A stretch of DNA of 64,000 nucleotides from Cardiocondyla obscurior (taxonomy: Eukaryota; Arthropoda; Insecta; Hymenoptera; Formicidae), in assembly GCF_019399895.1 (NCBI RefSeq), contig NC_091875.1:5084001-5148000 (forward strand). Direction: 5' to 3'. This document shows, piece after piece, positions 52,401 through 60,975 of the stretch. Both the position numbers and the translations under genes were made by a program. The notes beneath the pieces are model-generated. The model ran no database searches, was not told the origin of the DNA, and worked only from the letters and a program-made list of their open reading frames with translations. Numbering within the stretch: position 1 is the first letter of the stretch; each line of letters begins with the position of its first letter.

Positions 52401-55400
52401 CCCGCAGTCGCAAACTCTTAATACTCGCAAAACGAATCCGGGGAGCACGCTTTCCTCGTTGGGTGGTATACCGCCGGACGCGGGTTACGACGAGGTCAGC
52501 TTTCCGCCAATGATGAGAAACAACTACGCATACGCATCGTCCTCGGCGGACAGGCAGCCGTCGTCGAGGAAATCGGATCCGGAAACTACCTTCGAAGATC
52601 CCGCGGTCAAACATAAGACGCCGAAAAAGCCGCTGGGTATTTTGAAGACGTCGACCGCCTACGGTTTTGACCAGCAGAAATACGACGGGCAGCAAGCTAG
52701 CAAAATTGAGAGTAACAGACCCGAAAATTTGTGCGGTTATCGAACTAACGAATCTTGGCACGTCCAGAAGAACGTACAGTGGGACTCGAAAGACGACAAC
52801 GACGAATGGGATCCCGGCATCGATGAGAGCAAAGTTATAAAAGAATTTTCTTATCAGTATATTAATCCCAAGAAAGTGCTGCTGCCGTCGAAAATGGAGG
52901 AGGAAAGCGAGAAATTCGAAACTATGAATCTGGTGCAATGTAGAATTAGATCTTTCGAAATGAGCATGGATGGCGCCAACGCAGCAAAGGAAGTATTGAC
53001 CATGCAAGAACCGTTGAAGGTTTCGCCATTGCAGGCGACCGAGGCTCACGTCTCGAAGCTTGATTGCGCTAACAAACCTCCATCCGTCATACGTAGCTTC
53101 GCGCTGGGAGATACAAACGTTTCAGAAAACGCTTCCCAGCATAAAAATGTCGAAGAAGGACACGCGAAACAAGCTTCGACCGACAGTAACAAATCGGTCA
53201 AAGATCTTTTAGCGGATTTTGAACGGAAATCGCAACAAGTTAATCAGTCAAAATCTGAGAAGCGGCAGGAATTAAAAAATCGCGGTAATTACGACGATAA
53301 TGAAACGTTACGTTACGATATCGAAAATAATTTAAATTGCCAGGATAGAAACAACGAAAAAATAAAATTTGCTGAGAAAAACGAAAATATTACGCAACAT
53401 TTTGCTTTAAATACTCTCTATGGAGATGCTGCACAATTGCAAAATCCTGACGAGTCTCTGCAACAAAACGAAATGCTCGATTTAAAAGAGAATTTAACAG
53501 AACAACAATGCGTGCCATCAACTGATTTAAATATTATTCAGAGCTCTAATTGTGCCAGAACAAGCATGACCGAGTCATTGTTAACGCACAGCGATCAATT
53601 CTGTATCGATAACGATTCTGTTAATTCTATTTTAAAGCAAGACGAAATTAACAGCGAAGATCACTACCTGCCGATGTCTCCGAGGAAGGCTATACTAGAT
53701 CCTAACAACGACGACAGGCCGAATCCTAAAATAATGGAGAGTTTATTCGCCAGTCTGCAGCACGAGGAAAGTTCGTACGTGGAAATGGCGCAAAACGGAA
53801 TGAATCGCTCTCTTTTGGCGCCGAACGAAGACGCCGGAAAGCACGATTCCGGTGATTATTCCACGCTGGACGCATCTCACTACGAGCTCGTCTGTGTGTC
53901 GGATAACAAGATAGAGCCGGTATATATGGAGGTAAATCAATTGTCCGAAAAAGAAGAAGAAGACTGTGGTAAAACGTCTTCGATGAAAAAGAGCAGCTTC
54001 AGCGAGAACTTGCCGCACTCCAGAGGCGATCTGCCTGATATCCTGACGGCGCTTAAATCCGATAGCTCCGACGCCGATGACGAATCGTCGAAGGATCTAG
54101 ATTCTATCGACGCGCCGCGACATCCGCGATTTAGTTTATCTGACACTTTTCGGCCGGCCTCTTACTATCTCGGAGCTACGCGCAATATGATCGCGGAATT
54201 ACACGACTCGTCGGACAGTGAGCTTGTATCGCCGCCGCCGATACCGACCTCCCCACCTCCGCTGGATGATTTAGATTCGCTGGACATGCAGGAATCTTTG
54301 GAAATAAAGAAAGTCTTGCCGCAAGTCGCTACAGCCAAGGATAATACATTGAATCGTGAGTCTCCAAAATCTTGGAATAAACCAGTAGGTCAAGTGGAAA
54401 CGCATAGACCACCGTCAAGATTTTCCGATGCGACTATCAGTTCGACCTTCAGAGATAGCAGGATATCATTGGAGAGCGCATCCGGAAGCGATTCGATCGA
54501 GCTGAGAAATCCAGAGGAAGAAGCTCGACACAGACAGTTGAAAAGAAGGCCGGTTAGCGACGACGTTTGCGAGGTTTTAGATAGTTTAGACGAATTAGAA
54601 TCGTTAGGAAGTCGCTTCGATGGTGCGAGCATCGATCTCGATCAATATTTAGAGGAACTGCAAGCTCGAAATGCTTTCAACGTGGATCTTTACGCGAAGG
54701 ATTTAAGTTACAACGGCATCTACGGATTTAACGAAAATATGCTCGTGGTTGATAAGCTGCAAAAAACCACGTGTCAAGATTTATCAAGGAAGATGAAATT
54801 AATGTCTAGCAATCTCGATCGGCCGTTCGATTATTCCGACAAAAATAAAACCGGTTCGGCGAGCAGCTTGCCATCTATGAGAGTATCCGATCTACCACCG
54901 ACTCATCAACACTCGCAATCTTTTACAGGCGACGCGCATTACGAAAATGTTACAAGCTTTTCGCCGCTTCGCGGCTCGCCGGCGATTCGTCCGAATAGCG
55001 AGCCGCCGCGCGACATCGTTCACAGGATGCAGAGTACGTCTCAAAGCATTAACGCGCTTCCGATTTCTCACAGCAGGGACTCTAGTTACTCGAACACGTC
55101 GGTCGCGGCGTCTATTTCGACGTCCATGGCTTGTCAGAGGCCAGCTAGCGCGCAATCGTCAATGCATTCCCCTGTCAGCGCGTCCGTGTCCTCGGTAAAT
55201 CATAATAGCGCCCTGGCGAGTATGTTGCAGAACGTTAACGCGTATTCCGAGCAGAGATTCCCGAATCATTCGCGATCCGCCAGCCACGACAACGCTTGCG
55301 TGCGACACGTGTTGCCGAACCATCGATCGACTTCCAGTCAGGACTCGAGTCATTATCCCGGTTCGATGCAGATGCAGACCGCAAATCCTGTTCTACAGCA

Positions 55401-56982
55401 ATCGTATTTACCAAACGCCGGCGAGCAGCGTGTTCAAAGCGATCAATCGGGAGCGCCCTATTACTATTCCGACCTCCAGGCGAGTGTCAACAGCGTGGAC
55501 ATCGAGCTGACTAAACCGATGATCGGTCATACTTCGCGATTGCCTCAGCTAAACAATCAAAGAGACGACGCCGCGATCGGCTTGAATAAGCGAAATGATA
55601 TCGGCCGTATAGTGAACCCGATTGCGCGGCAAATGCCACGGCAAATTCAAGTGGACGACATAGACGAGGCCAGGCGCATCGCCGCGGAATTGAGGCGGAC
55701 AACTTGCCAATTGCTAGGTGACAATAAAGCCGCTCTCGTGGACAAGAGAAACTTTTACGAGGCTGACACGCTGCGTCGAGTCAAGTCTACCGATCCATTG
55801 CCAGATGTATCTCTGCCCGAGGCTAGAAACTTATATCCCCACGGTCTTAGAGATAAGTCCGTTAATCCAGGCAGCATCGATAGCACGGAGCCGACGCTCG
55901 TCACACAAACGTCTCACCGTCGGTCAAGATCCCTTGAGGGATTACTCGACGATGTCGGCTTGCAAAATTTAGTGGAGCAACGAAACCGGGCTAATCGAGC
56001 GGTCGCAACGGCGACAGCGGTAACCACGACGGCCTCCTCCAGCCAGGTCGAAACGATGGCGCAAAATTTGCCGACGCCCGACGATCGTAGTACGACAGCC
56101 GACAGCAATTTCAATACCGAGGATCCTTGGGAACAAGATAGCCTGTGGTGCGAGAACCTGAGGAGGGTGAGCCTACGAAACGCCAGATCTCTGGATAATC
56201 TAGACAGTCCGCCGAGACCCGGGAGATGCGGCGACGCGAAGTCACGCGGTAGAATCACTCGTGGTGCGACTTACGTAAACGACAGTATCGCTTTACGCGA
56301 GGAGGAATCTCCGTGCGGCGAACGACCGCGAGTCAAGCGCAGGACGAATAAGGATCATCATACGCGAGAGCGGCCGATCGAGGACGACGAGGACGTCGCT
56401 TACGAGGCCTTGTCGATGGAGGTCGGCGCGGGCGGCTACGTGTGGGATCCGCAAAGTAAAACTTATCGCAAACCTACCGCTACGGACAGAAATCATTTTT
56501 TAGAGGACGGCAACCTTCCCCCGGCTCGCTCGATCCCGGACGTCCGGATGTCCGCGACGTCGTTCGAGCTCGACCGAGAGAAGCTCCGCCAATGGGATTT
56601 GTTGTCGAGCGCCTGCTTACTCCAGGAGCAGCAGCGCACCTCGATGGCGGACTCGGGGCGAGGGTTGCCGGTCGCGGAACAACCTGGAGACGCTCACGAT
56701 TTACGGCTCGCCGTCGTCGCGGCGATGACGATGACGACGGCGGCGAATGCGACGACGACAACGGCGACAACGACAACGACGCCGACGACAATGATGACGA
56801 CGCCGACGATAACGGCGACGGGCACGATCGACAACGAGCGAGCGGACGTTATCGTAAAACCAGTCGATATCGCGGATGTACGCGACATCTTGCCCACGAA
56901 GATGCCGATCAAGAGGCAGGAGCCGTGTAAACGGGCTGCAGGTGAGTGGCTCCTCAACAACGCTGGAGTGTACAGACAGTGA
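13383..56982 (+). CDS. kmr: kramer / PLEKHA4-5-6-7 orthologue, PH-domain protein (11 coding exons)
   Basis: Exon chain: 13383-13414, 18519-18701, 40803-40851, 43864-44122, 44821-45031, 46271-47331, 48168-48381, 48486-48737, 49248-49608, 50392-50686 and 52256-56982. Every junction has GT..AG and a matching phase, giving 2,547 codons. The PH domain spans about residues 145-240 (GWLHKQ, LWKKRWFVL, YYKGPEEEKLLGSILLPSY, then W230 near the C-terminal helix). It carries the K-Xn-K-X-R phosphoinositide-binding pattern. No WW domain precedes it, as in PLEKHA4 and the fly protein. Downstream blocks typical of the family are RPHSADFLEYE, RPKSSLD, SEERYAAQMRQSAVFL and REESMKRLLEWKQRMLQSPL. The rest is low complexity, rich in Ser, Gln and Asp. 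In flies and mammals kramer/PLEKHA4 binds membrane phosphoinositides and supports Dishevelled levels in Wnt and planar polarity signalling by limiting CUL3-KLHL12. That role is inferred here from family membership. The C-terminus is uncertain because a strong donor at 56942 may replace the last 14 codons. Confidence 0.82.
13615..13647. repeat. poly(T) tract
   Basis: A near-continuous run of more than 30 T with a single C interruption, inside intron 1. Confidence 0.9.
14697..14728. repeat. (GA)n microsatellite, imperfect
   Basis: GA repeats with a few substitutions, inside kmr intron 1. Confidence 0.85.
18519..18701 (+). CDS. kmr: kmr coding exon 2, His- and Pro-rich
   Basis: Acceptor TGTTTCAG ends at 18518 and donor GTAAGT starts at 18702. 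The 183-nt exon starts and ends in phase 2. It encodes a basic low-complexity stretch with alternating His (SHSHNHRHNHPHRHE) followed by a proline run (YLTPPPPPASSY) and ITVQRGCVLHS. No domain is present. It lies N-terminal to the PH domain, and the fit to the 22-kb distant exon 3 rests on the phase match and consensus sites. Confidence 0.65.
22527..22543. repeat. (GA)n microsatellite
   Basis: A short pure GA run within a purine-rich stretch of kmr intron 2. Confidence 0.9.
25119..25144. repeat. poly(T) tract
   Basis: A run of about 26 T residues in kmr intron 2, about 100 nt upstream of the recursive-splice-like site. Confidence 0.9.
25216..25252 (+). promoter_or_regulatory. possible recursive splice site (ratchet point)
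   Basis: A long pyrimidine-rich tract ends in CTAG at 25246 and is directly followed by GTATCT, so a 3' splice site abuts a 5' splice site with no exon between. It lies 6.5 kb into a 22-kb intron, the setting in which insect ratchet points occur. The donor half departs from GTRAGT, which lowers confidence. Confidence 0.25.
30911..30958. repeat. TC-rich microsatellite
   Basis: An imperfect (TC)n/(CTTT)n pyrimidine tract of about 48 nt in kmr intron 2. Confidence 0.85.
33261..33283. repeat. (TC)n microsatellite
   Basis: A TC repeat run in kmr intron 2. Confidence 0.9.
35021..35053. repeat. 33-nt inverted repeat
   Basis: TTTAAATTGT..TTCGT pairs with ACGAACAATTTAAA, giving 15 base pairs with a 2-nt bulge and a 2-nt loop. 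It lies in kmr intron 2. It is probably a chance or transposon-derived hairpin. Confidence 0.5.
38878..38938. mobile_element. short inverted-repeat element, copy A (MITE-like)
   Basis: GGAGTAAACCGCTGA at 38882-38896 is perfectly reverse-complemented at 38921-38935, and wobble pairs extend the stem outward. The inside reads CCAAAATTAAGTACACCAA and so on. The same ordered blocks (GTAAAC, TGACCAAAAT, GTACACC, AATGCC, AGCGG, TTAC) occur in a second, longer copy at about 61779-61911, which argues for a dispersed element. There is no coding capacity. Target-site duplications are not clear. Confidence 0.5.
40803..40851 (+). CDS. kmr: kmr coding exon 3
   Basis: A 49-nt exon between TTGCAG and GTAATT. 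It completes an Arg codon and encodes LDQPVTSSTPGMDNKK, ending in phase 0. It links the His/Pro-rich N-terminus to the PH-domain exons. Confidence 0.7.
40852..43863 (+). other. kmr: kmr intron 3 (3.0 kb)
   Basis: Donor GTAATT, acceptor TTTTACAG. It contains a 265-bp foldback element at 41789-42053. No other gene is supported. The longest frames (41209-41649 minus, 41313-41609 plus) overlap one another on opposite strands and have no domain. Confidence 0.6.
41789..42053. mobile_element. 265-bp foldback MITE with long terminal inverted repeats
   Basis: The left arm (41789-41870) and the reverse complement of the right arm (about 41966-42053) align over roughly 80 nt with few substitutions. Shared blocks include TTCTGTTT, AGCTT, TTTTGAAGA, AAGTACTTT, ATAATTATAGAAA and AGTTCTGA. 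The centre is also partly self-complementary (A-rich then T/C-rich). The element is flanked on both sides by TA (41787-41788 and 42054-42055), as expected for Tc1/mariner-mobilised MITEs. It encodes no protein. The superfamily assignment is inference from the TA flank. Confidence 0.65.
43864..44122 (+). CDS. kmr: kmr coding exon 4, first half of PH domain
   Basis: Acceptor TTTTACAG, donor GTAAGT. The exon starts in phase 0 and ends in phase 1. It encodes IVQSNTPPAVPVQVR, a basic Ser/Gly linker, then VALQGWLHKQ, LMLWKKRWFVL and YCLFYYK. These are strands 1-3 of the PH domain with the basic residues that bind phosphoinositide head groups. An intron splits the domain after YYKG. Confidence 0.93.
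44123..44820 (+). other. kmr: kmr intron 4 (698 bp)
   Basis: Donor GTAAGT, acceptor TAATTTTCAG. It splits the PH domain. Nothing else is recognised inside. Confidence 0.85.
44821..45031 (+). CDS. kmr: kmr coding exon 5, second half of PH domain
   Basis: Acceptor TTTTCAG, donor GTAAGT. It encodes PEEEKLLGSILLPSYRV, FAFKAEH, RTYHFAADS and the C-terminal helix ESMNQWVNALTLATLLQ with the near-invariant Trp. The sequence SILLPSY is the hallmark of the PLEKHA4-7 group. Confidence 0.95.
45458..45480. repeat. (TC)n microsatellite
   Basis: A pure TC run in kmr intron 5. Confidence 0.95.
45881..45938. repeat. 58-nt two-stem hairpin in kmr intron 5
   Basis: GTCCGTTGTCC (45881-45891) pairs perfectly with GGACAACGGAC (45928-45938). 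Inside it, CGTCG (45899-45903) pairs with CGACG (45916-45920), separated by a symmetric 7x7 internal loop and capped by a 12-nt loop. Its function is unknown. Confidence 0.5.
46271..47331 (+). CDS. kmr: kmr coding exon 6, Asn/Ser- and Gln/His/Pro-rich region
   Basis: Acceptor TTACCAG, donor GTGAGT at 47332. The 1,061-nt exon (residues about 245-599) starts with AGEAAVVIEIAQDGERSA. It passes through Asn/Ser repeats and a Gln/His/Pro low-complexity block (QPQPQPQSHQQ and HKHVVQQSPQQQQPQH). It then has more conserved-looking text with KFGQPIYANAPPKPRRLTDG and SPDVEYRKSPVSPD. Several YxxP/SP motifs suggest phosphorylation and SH3/WW ligands, which is inference. Long antisense open frames here are shadows. 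Confidence 0.9.
47332..48167 (+). other. kmr: kmr intron 6 (836 bp)
   Basis: Donor GTGAGT. The acceptor ends in tandem TAGTAG. AT-rich with no other feature. Confidence 0.8.
48168..48381 (+). CDS. kmr: kmr coding exon 7 with NAGNAG acceptor
   Basis: The intron ends TTTAGTAG, so the exon may start at 48168 (Ile-Ala) or 48171 (Thr) with the frame kept either way. It encodes MVRQSRTQPPPRPHSADF, LEYEAARRPQQQP, RRPQRPKSSLDIVNPSD and GYFYSEER. RPHSADFLEYE and RPKSSLD are conserved PLEKHA-family blocks. Donor GTATAA follows at 48382. Confidence 0.88.
48382..48485 (+). other. kmr: kmr intron 7 (104 bp)
   Basis: A short intron with donor GTATAA and acceptor TGTGCTTTAG. Poly(A) runs through it. Phase 2 is kept across it (SEE-R-YAAQ). 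Confidence 0.85.
48486..48737 (+). CDS. kmr: kmr coding exon 8
   Basis: It encodes YAAQMRQSAVFLHQTPQHY, then QQQRNQSLSRATMQPKL and a disordered stretch ending QSLTQRHSE. YAAQMRQSAVFL is a family-conserved block joined directly to SEER from exon 7. Donor GTGAGT follows at 48738 in phase 2. Confidence 0.9.
48738..49247 (+). other. kmr: kmr intron 8 (510 bp)
   Basis: Donor GTGAGT, acceptor TTTCTACCAG. It holds a perfect 20-bp palindrome at 48842-48861 and a poly(A) at about 49202-49221. Confidence 0.8.
49248..49608 (+). CDS. kmr: kmr coding exon 9
   Basis: The exon enters in phase 2 and ends in phase 0 at CAG before GTAAAA. The consistent frame reads IMGTDPKLRRSLREKSSEP, then a basic low-complexity section (RSASARLPRTRYP), and ends DDDDYAERSSEQ then DSRDGERKIQQ, joining REESMKRLLEW in exon 10. 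A second sense frame is also open from just after a TAA at 49250 to the donor. The phase at both ends decides for the frame given. Confidence 0.8.
49609..50391 (+). other. kmr: kmr intron 9 (783 bp)
   Basis: Donor GTAAAA, acceptor TTTTTTTTTAG. It contains a possible alternative terminal exon (49903-50151), a 16-bp palindrome centred on CACGTG (50045-50060) and AATAAA at 50235. Confidence 0.75.
49903..50151 (+). CDS. kmr: possible alternative terminal exon of kmr
   Basis: An AG at 49901-49902 directly follows an in-frame TGA (49897-49899) and opens a phase-0 frame matching the phase-0 end of exon 9. The frame reads VRTLSNMSKRISPKPLSVSR and continues Ser-rich to TAA at 50149-50151. The composition resembles the disordered parts of kmr. 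AATAAA follows at 50235-50240. The polypyrimidine tract before the AG is weak, so this is only a candidate truncated isoform. Confidence 0.25.
   Translation, partial: VRTLSNMSKRISPKPLSVSRKSGDESERYASSNQIPVDGSSTLLVSTCMHVHTYKTAVSVTSVDKRDSRDSPLHSCTHLTSS
50392..50686 (+). CDS. kmr: kmr coding exon 10, conserved LLEWKQRMLQSPL block
   Basis: After a long T tract and TAG, the exon reads REESMKRLLEWKQRMLQSPL, TRKPSGSASRGRTQNDLSSY, YKQQALLDLAAHEAAVAEGR and VPRYNSYSSDDE. This is one of the best conserved PLEKHA-family segments outside the PH domain and probably forms a helix. Donor GTAGGG follows at 50687 in phase 1. Reading through the donor would add RASSPELII and stop at 50716-50718. Confidence 0.92.
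50687..52255 (+). other. kmr: kmr intron 10 (1.57 kb), first 32 nt open
   Basis: Donor GTAGGG. The acceptor is ACAAATCAG at 52247-52255. AATAAA signals at 50845-50850 and 51108-51113 could end transcripts that fail to splice at 50687. Otherwise the intron is AT-rich spacer. Confidence 0.75.
52256..56982 (+). CDS. kmr: kmr coding exon 11 (4.7 kb), long disordered region
   Basis: The exon starts with two bases completing Glu, then LGDVRRKRSRRPTHAG. The frame is open for about 1,575 codons. It is rich in Ser, Asp, Glu and Asn, with KKPLGILKTS, a proline stretch SPPPIPTSPPPLDD near residue 1,631, DELESLGSRF, DEARRIAAELRRTTCQLLG, RSRSLEGLLDDVGL, and GYVWDPQSKTYRK near residue 2,365. A Thr-rich ACG-repeat tract lies near residues 2,462-2,497. 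No enzymatic domain or membrane segment is seen. It ends either at TGA 56980-56982 (GEWLLNNAGVYRQ) or at donor GTGAGT 56942 in phase 1. The strong donor and the lack of a close AATAAA favour splicing onward. Confidence 0.88.
56722..56827 (+). repeat. (ACG)n-like trinucleotide tract inside kmr exon 11
   Basis: An imperfect ACG/ACA repeat encodes a Thr-rich run in the kmr frame. The same DNA would read as an Asp-rich tract in the next frame and a Val-rich tract on the other strand. A one-base slip here would therefore change the protein drastically. Confidence 0.85.
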
Positions 56983-59900
56983 CTGTGACTAAGGCCGTGT
57001 TCCAAATCGCCCGACTACCGCCACACGATCGGCCGACCACCTTGTCTCACGTAACCACGGATTCTAGTGCGATAGTGTTTAATCCTAAACAGTAGATGCT
57101 ATCACGTAAGCGGCGTTTCCACAAATATTTTTTTTTTTTCGGTGCCGCAAGCTTTGCGACAAGTTTTTTTTTTAAGAATTAAAAAAAAAAAAGAGAGAGC
57201 TAATTACTTGTCCCGACTGTTATTATTTTATAATCGAATATCTCGACGAACGATTCACTTCGGATCGAAGACTGCCATTTTCTTTTTAAACTTTTTATAT
57301 TATTTAAAATGAAAGGCGACAGCGGACGCAAAAGTATTAATTTAGCTGAGGGGGTAATCGATTATAAAGCTCGCTCTTTAGGATTAAACTCGGTGTTTTC
57401 GCTGCCAAATGTACCTGCGTTTGCGGTGGCTTGCACAGCAATGCAGCCACTTCTTTGTCCTTGTTAATTATCAACCAGGCCGTGATCCATTTCACATTCA
57501 TTCGCCGTGATTCTATTTTCTTTGCCAGTTCTTTTTTTCTCGTATCCTTAGGATCAGTTTGAATAACGCAGACGTAACTTCAAACGAGACGCGGATAAAA
57601 AAAATTGTGCTGTCGATAAGACTTGGAACACGGCCTGGTGCGCGACTGTAAGTGTGAGTGCGTTTGCAAGACGATTAAAAACGCGGCTTAGTTTGTCGAC
57701 TATTTATTTACTGTGATTATTCACGGTAACTATGGGCAAAATCAAATTTTTTCCACGATTAATGATAAACGATTAATTTATATAGCAACACGATTATTTA
57801 AAAAAAAAAAACAGCAGCGAAATTTTGCTGCGTTATTGAAAAGTTACAACGAAGCTGCGACGTGTATGTATGTGCATGTATGTATGAGAGCACGTGATAA
57901 TATTTTTAGAATATATACGTATACTTTAAGATTGGTTGCATTACTGCCAAAAAAAAAAAAAAAAAAACTGGTGTAATCCAAGACGATTATGTTCTCAATT
58001 CAATTATGCCTTTTGTTCGTTTGACTCACTTTAATTGTGCCAGTTAATTGACTCGAACCGTAAGTGAGTAATGACATTATCGATGCAATAAGAATACGAA
58101 CGTTTTCTGCTATTGGCATTAAAAAAAAAAAGAAAAAAAGTTTAAGTTTTTAATTCCTTCCGACCAATTTTAAACTATCTTGCGAAATTATTTCAAATTC
58201 ACGGCATTTACGCGGAATCTCTCGTTCTCACGCACAACACGTTTTATTTTTTCTTTTTTTTTCTGTTTTATAATCCACGTGAGATCGATGCTGAATTGCG
58301 AATTGTTTCGCGAGCTATGTTTTTACGGTGATATCGACGGGACTATCGGTACGCATTTACGCGATGCCATTTAATTCAGCCGCCCGGGCAATTCGCCAAA
58401 ATGTATCGTCGCGTTATTTCACCTTTGTCGCGAGAAGCATCGCAGAATTCGAAGTAGCTCTCATTCGAAAATGTCTCTCTCGATCAAGTTAAAGATTAAT
58501 TGAGCTAGCTTTATGGAGTACAATGTATGCCGTCGGCAAGAGCATTATTAATTATCTCGAAGGTTTATTCAATCAACTAAGAGATTCGATCGATTTACTT
58601 TAAGATTATGTATATAGTTCGTTATACATAAGTTGTACAAAAAAAAAAGAAAAGAAAAAAGAAAAAAAGAAAGAAACTAACTGAAAATAAATGGAGCAAG
58701 AAACGGAATCGAGTGGAGCACCTTTCAGGTAAGTTATCGCACTTTCAATACGTCCTGAAAGCTGAAATTTGTTTCCAACGAGACCGGGATGTTATAGCGG
58801 AAGGACCGGATTGATGATGTTTAAGACAGCTCTGACAAATAAGTAGCGTTAGCACCGCAACAGATAAGATCGAATCGCTCTAGAATAGATATGCATTTTT
58901 CCTTCTTCGCGTTCCTCAGTACGATTTGTTTTCCGAAGTGTGCAATATTGTTTAGCAAGTAGCATATGTAACTGCACTATGTATGAACAATTATTAACTA
59001 TGATAAACGATTTTATAATCACGCATATACGAGTCTTTCGATTTTATATAATCTACCATAGAAGCAGAGCGCATTGTACGTGTATTAACGTTTATATAAT
59101 TACGCCGGAATTTATTGCCTCTTAAAAATTACGCGAGAAAAAAAATAAAAAGTTCGCGATTTTATTATCCCCGATTAAACGTTAGTTGGCGCGTCTTCCG
59201 ACGTGTCCGATAATTAATCGGGAACGATTAGTCGCTCTAATTAATTTTCTTCGGAGCGTCGCCCGTCACTTAATTCCTCCTCGGGGGAGCCGACGTTATC
59301 CTTATGGACGCTAAGGCCGCTTGAGTGACGCGCAGTCGGCGCGCTCTCGAGATCATTCTTACGTTTTCAAGCCATCCGCTCTATTCCCGCGTCACGCGCT
59401 TTAATGGCAACGAACGGGTGGCTATAGCCGCGGAAACTTGGCTGGTATGCGAACGACTTTGTACAGTTTATCGACGGGTCTGTTGTCGCATTGTCGCTAA
59501 AGCACCGTCCAATACGTCGAGCGCAATATCGTAAGTGCGCATCCGCGCACCGTAAGTATATCGCCATCACCGTCGGCGACTTGTTCGCGACGCTTTGTCC
59601 CGAGGTCAATAACACGCGCGTACCACGCAGCCGCTTGAAGCGGATGGATTTTATACGACTGCGATATCTACGACTCGCCCCGTACTCGGCGGAGGCAGCT
59701 CCTCGCGAGATCGTGAAACATCGACAAGAGGGAACGTGCATTCGTAAAATCGAGTTTCTCTCCCGCACACCTCGGCCCGACTGTTGGCCGATCGATTAAC
59801 GCCCCGCCGTTCGCGTGAGAAAATTTTTTCGGTCCTTCCCGATACGTTTCCCCTTTGTTGGGTATTCGCGGGAACAATACTCCGTAATTAACGTCTCGCC

Positions 59901-60780
59901 GGATCGACGTCGGGTGTTCCAGATTTCGCGGAATTAATGAGAACCCAGGCGGAGATCTTTTGGTTGAAGTCGCGACCGAAGAAATAAAAAAAAAAAAAAA
60001 TTTAGTTTCTGACCAGGTATCGGACTTGTATCGGCCGACCCGATGGATCGCTACATACATTATTTGACGTTCGTTCAGTTTGCACGAAAGTCCGAGGGAG
60101 AAACTTCAGCGAGTCGGATATTGCAACGTGTATTTTTAACTTTAGATTGTTTGAAATTTCCTGATATCTGTTGCGTTTGATTTAAGCATACGCCGGCATG
60201 CATTTTATCCACGATTAAAACCAATCGATATAATCTCGGGGAGGGAAAAAGTGTAATCGTACTTTTTTAATAGATACAAAAATAGATTGTACAAAACGCC
60301 TTTTTACATGCCGAAGTAATTTCAATTTTTTTTTTAATTTTATTTACCGTAAAACATGAACGTAATAATTCGATTTTATTACATTAACGTGGAAAATTAT
60401 CTCTATCTCGATTTCATTCTCATTACGGACATTTATTCTCGTAAATTCAGACGTGCGGCAATTAGGAAAATTTATACTTTCAAAAAAGAAAAAAAAGAAA
60501 CGCTAGGATCTGAGTTTCCATATTTCAAAAACGCTGAATACTAAGCAAAAGTAGGAACTAATTCAGAATTAATTATTACAATTTTTTTTTTCAAAATTCT
60601 TCTCTGTTAATTTACTTTTTTATTTTCTACTTAAGGGTGTGCTAAAGAACACGTTAGTTTGACGTAAAACATATCAAATTTTAATCGCGAATGACCTAAG
60701 CACTAAAGTCAAGAGTAGAACGCTAAATTAGCACTTGAATAACACTTAATTTCGATGTAAATTTCTCTTATAATTTTTTT
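56983..60780. other. kmr 3' UTR or downstream intron, no clear exon
   Basis: This stretch is AT-rich. Poly(A)-signal variants ATTAAA occur at 57178-57183 and 57674-57679, and AATAAA near 58685. A TGTA/TGCA repeat lies around 57865-57888. The only splice-like feature is the short ATG frame ending in CAG/GTAAGT at 58728/58729. No domain-bearing frame is visible. Confidence 0.5.
58691..58728 (+). other. short ATG frame ending at a strong 5' splice site
   Basis: ATG at 58691 reads MEQETESSGAPF, then AG before a consensus GTAAGT at 58729. It could be a small first coding exon. Because CCTTTCAG abuts GTAAGT, it could equally be a zero-length recursive splice site. It may also be chance. The upstream sequence is A-rich rather than pyrimidine-rich, which weakens the recursive-site reading. 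Confidence 0.2.
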
Positions 60781-60975
60781 TTATGTTGCGGCTGATAGCT
60801 CAACGGAGGTTAAAAATAGTGGAGTAATTTCACAATTTGAGTGCTCGAGCTTTAACCGCGGTGCGCCTGTGATTGGCACTTCGGTAATGCGGTTCTGCTC
60901 ATCGACTGACTGCCACTGACCTTTGCGAAAAATCAAACTTTCATTGTCCGCGAAAGCCGCAACATGTTCAAGCAC
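60781..60975 (-). pseudogene. unrecognised minus-strand ORF fragment, protein-like composition
   Basis: A minus-strand frame of about 67 codons, bounded by a TGA upstream and TAA downstream, has no ATG start. It reads VLEHVAAFADNESLIFRKG and then QWQSVDEQNRITEVPI, ending TSVELSAAT. Its balanced composition is unlike the Arg/Ser/Phe-rich random frames elsewhere in the window, which suggests a decayed exon or an inserted fragment. I do not recognise the family. It could still be chance. Confidence 0.2.

Noticed and set aside
52336..53049. 237-aa minus-strand ORF
   Set aside because: Antisense shadow of the long kmr exon 11.
56694..57005. Minus-strand ORF with a Val/Ile-rich, membrane-like stretch
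   Set aside because: The hydrophobic run is the reverse reading of the ACG repeat in kmr exon 11, not a membrane protein.
60790..60870. tRNA-like A box (TAGCTCAACGG)
   Set aside because: No matching B box (GGTTCGANTCC) at the right distance and no cloverleaf can be drawn.
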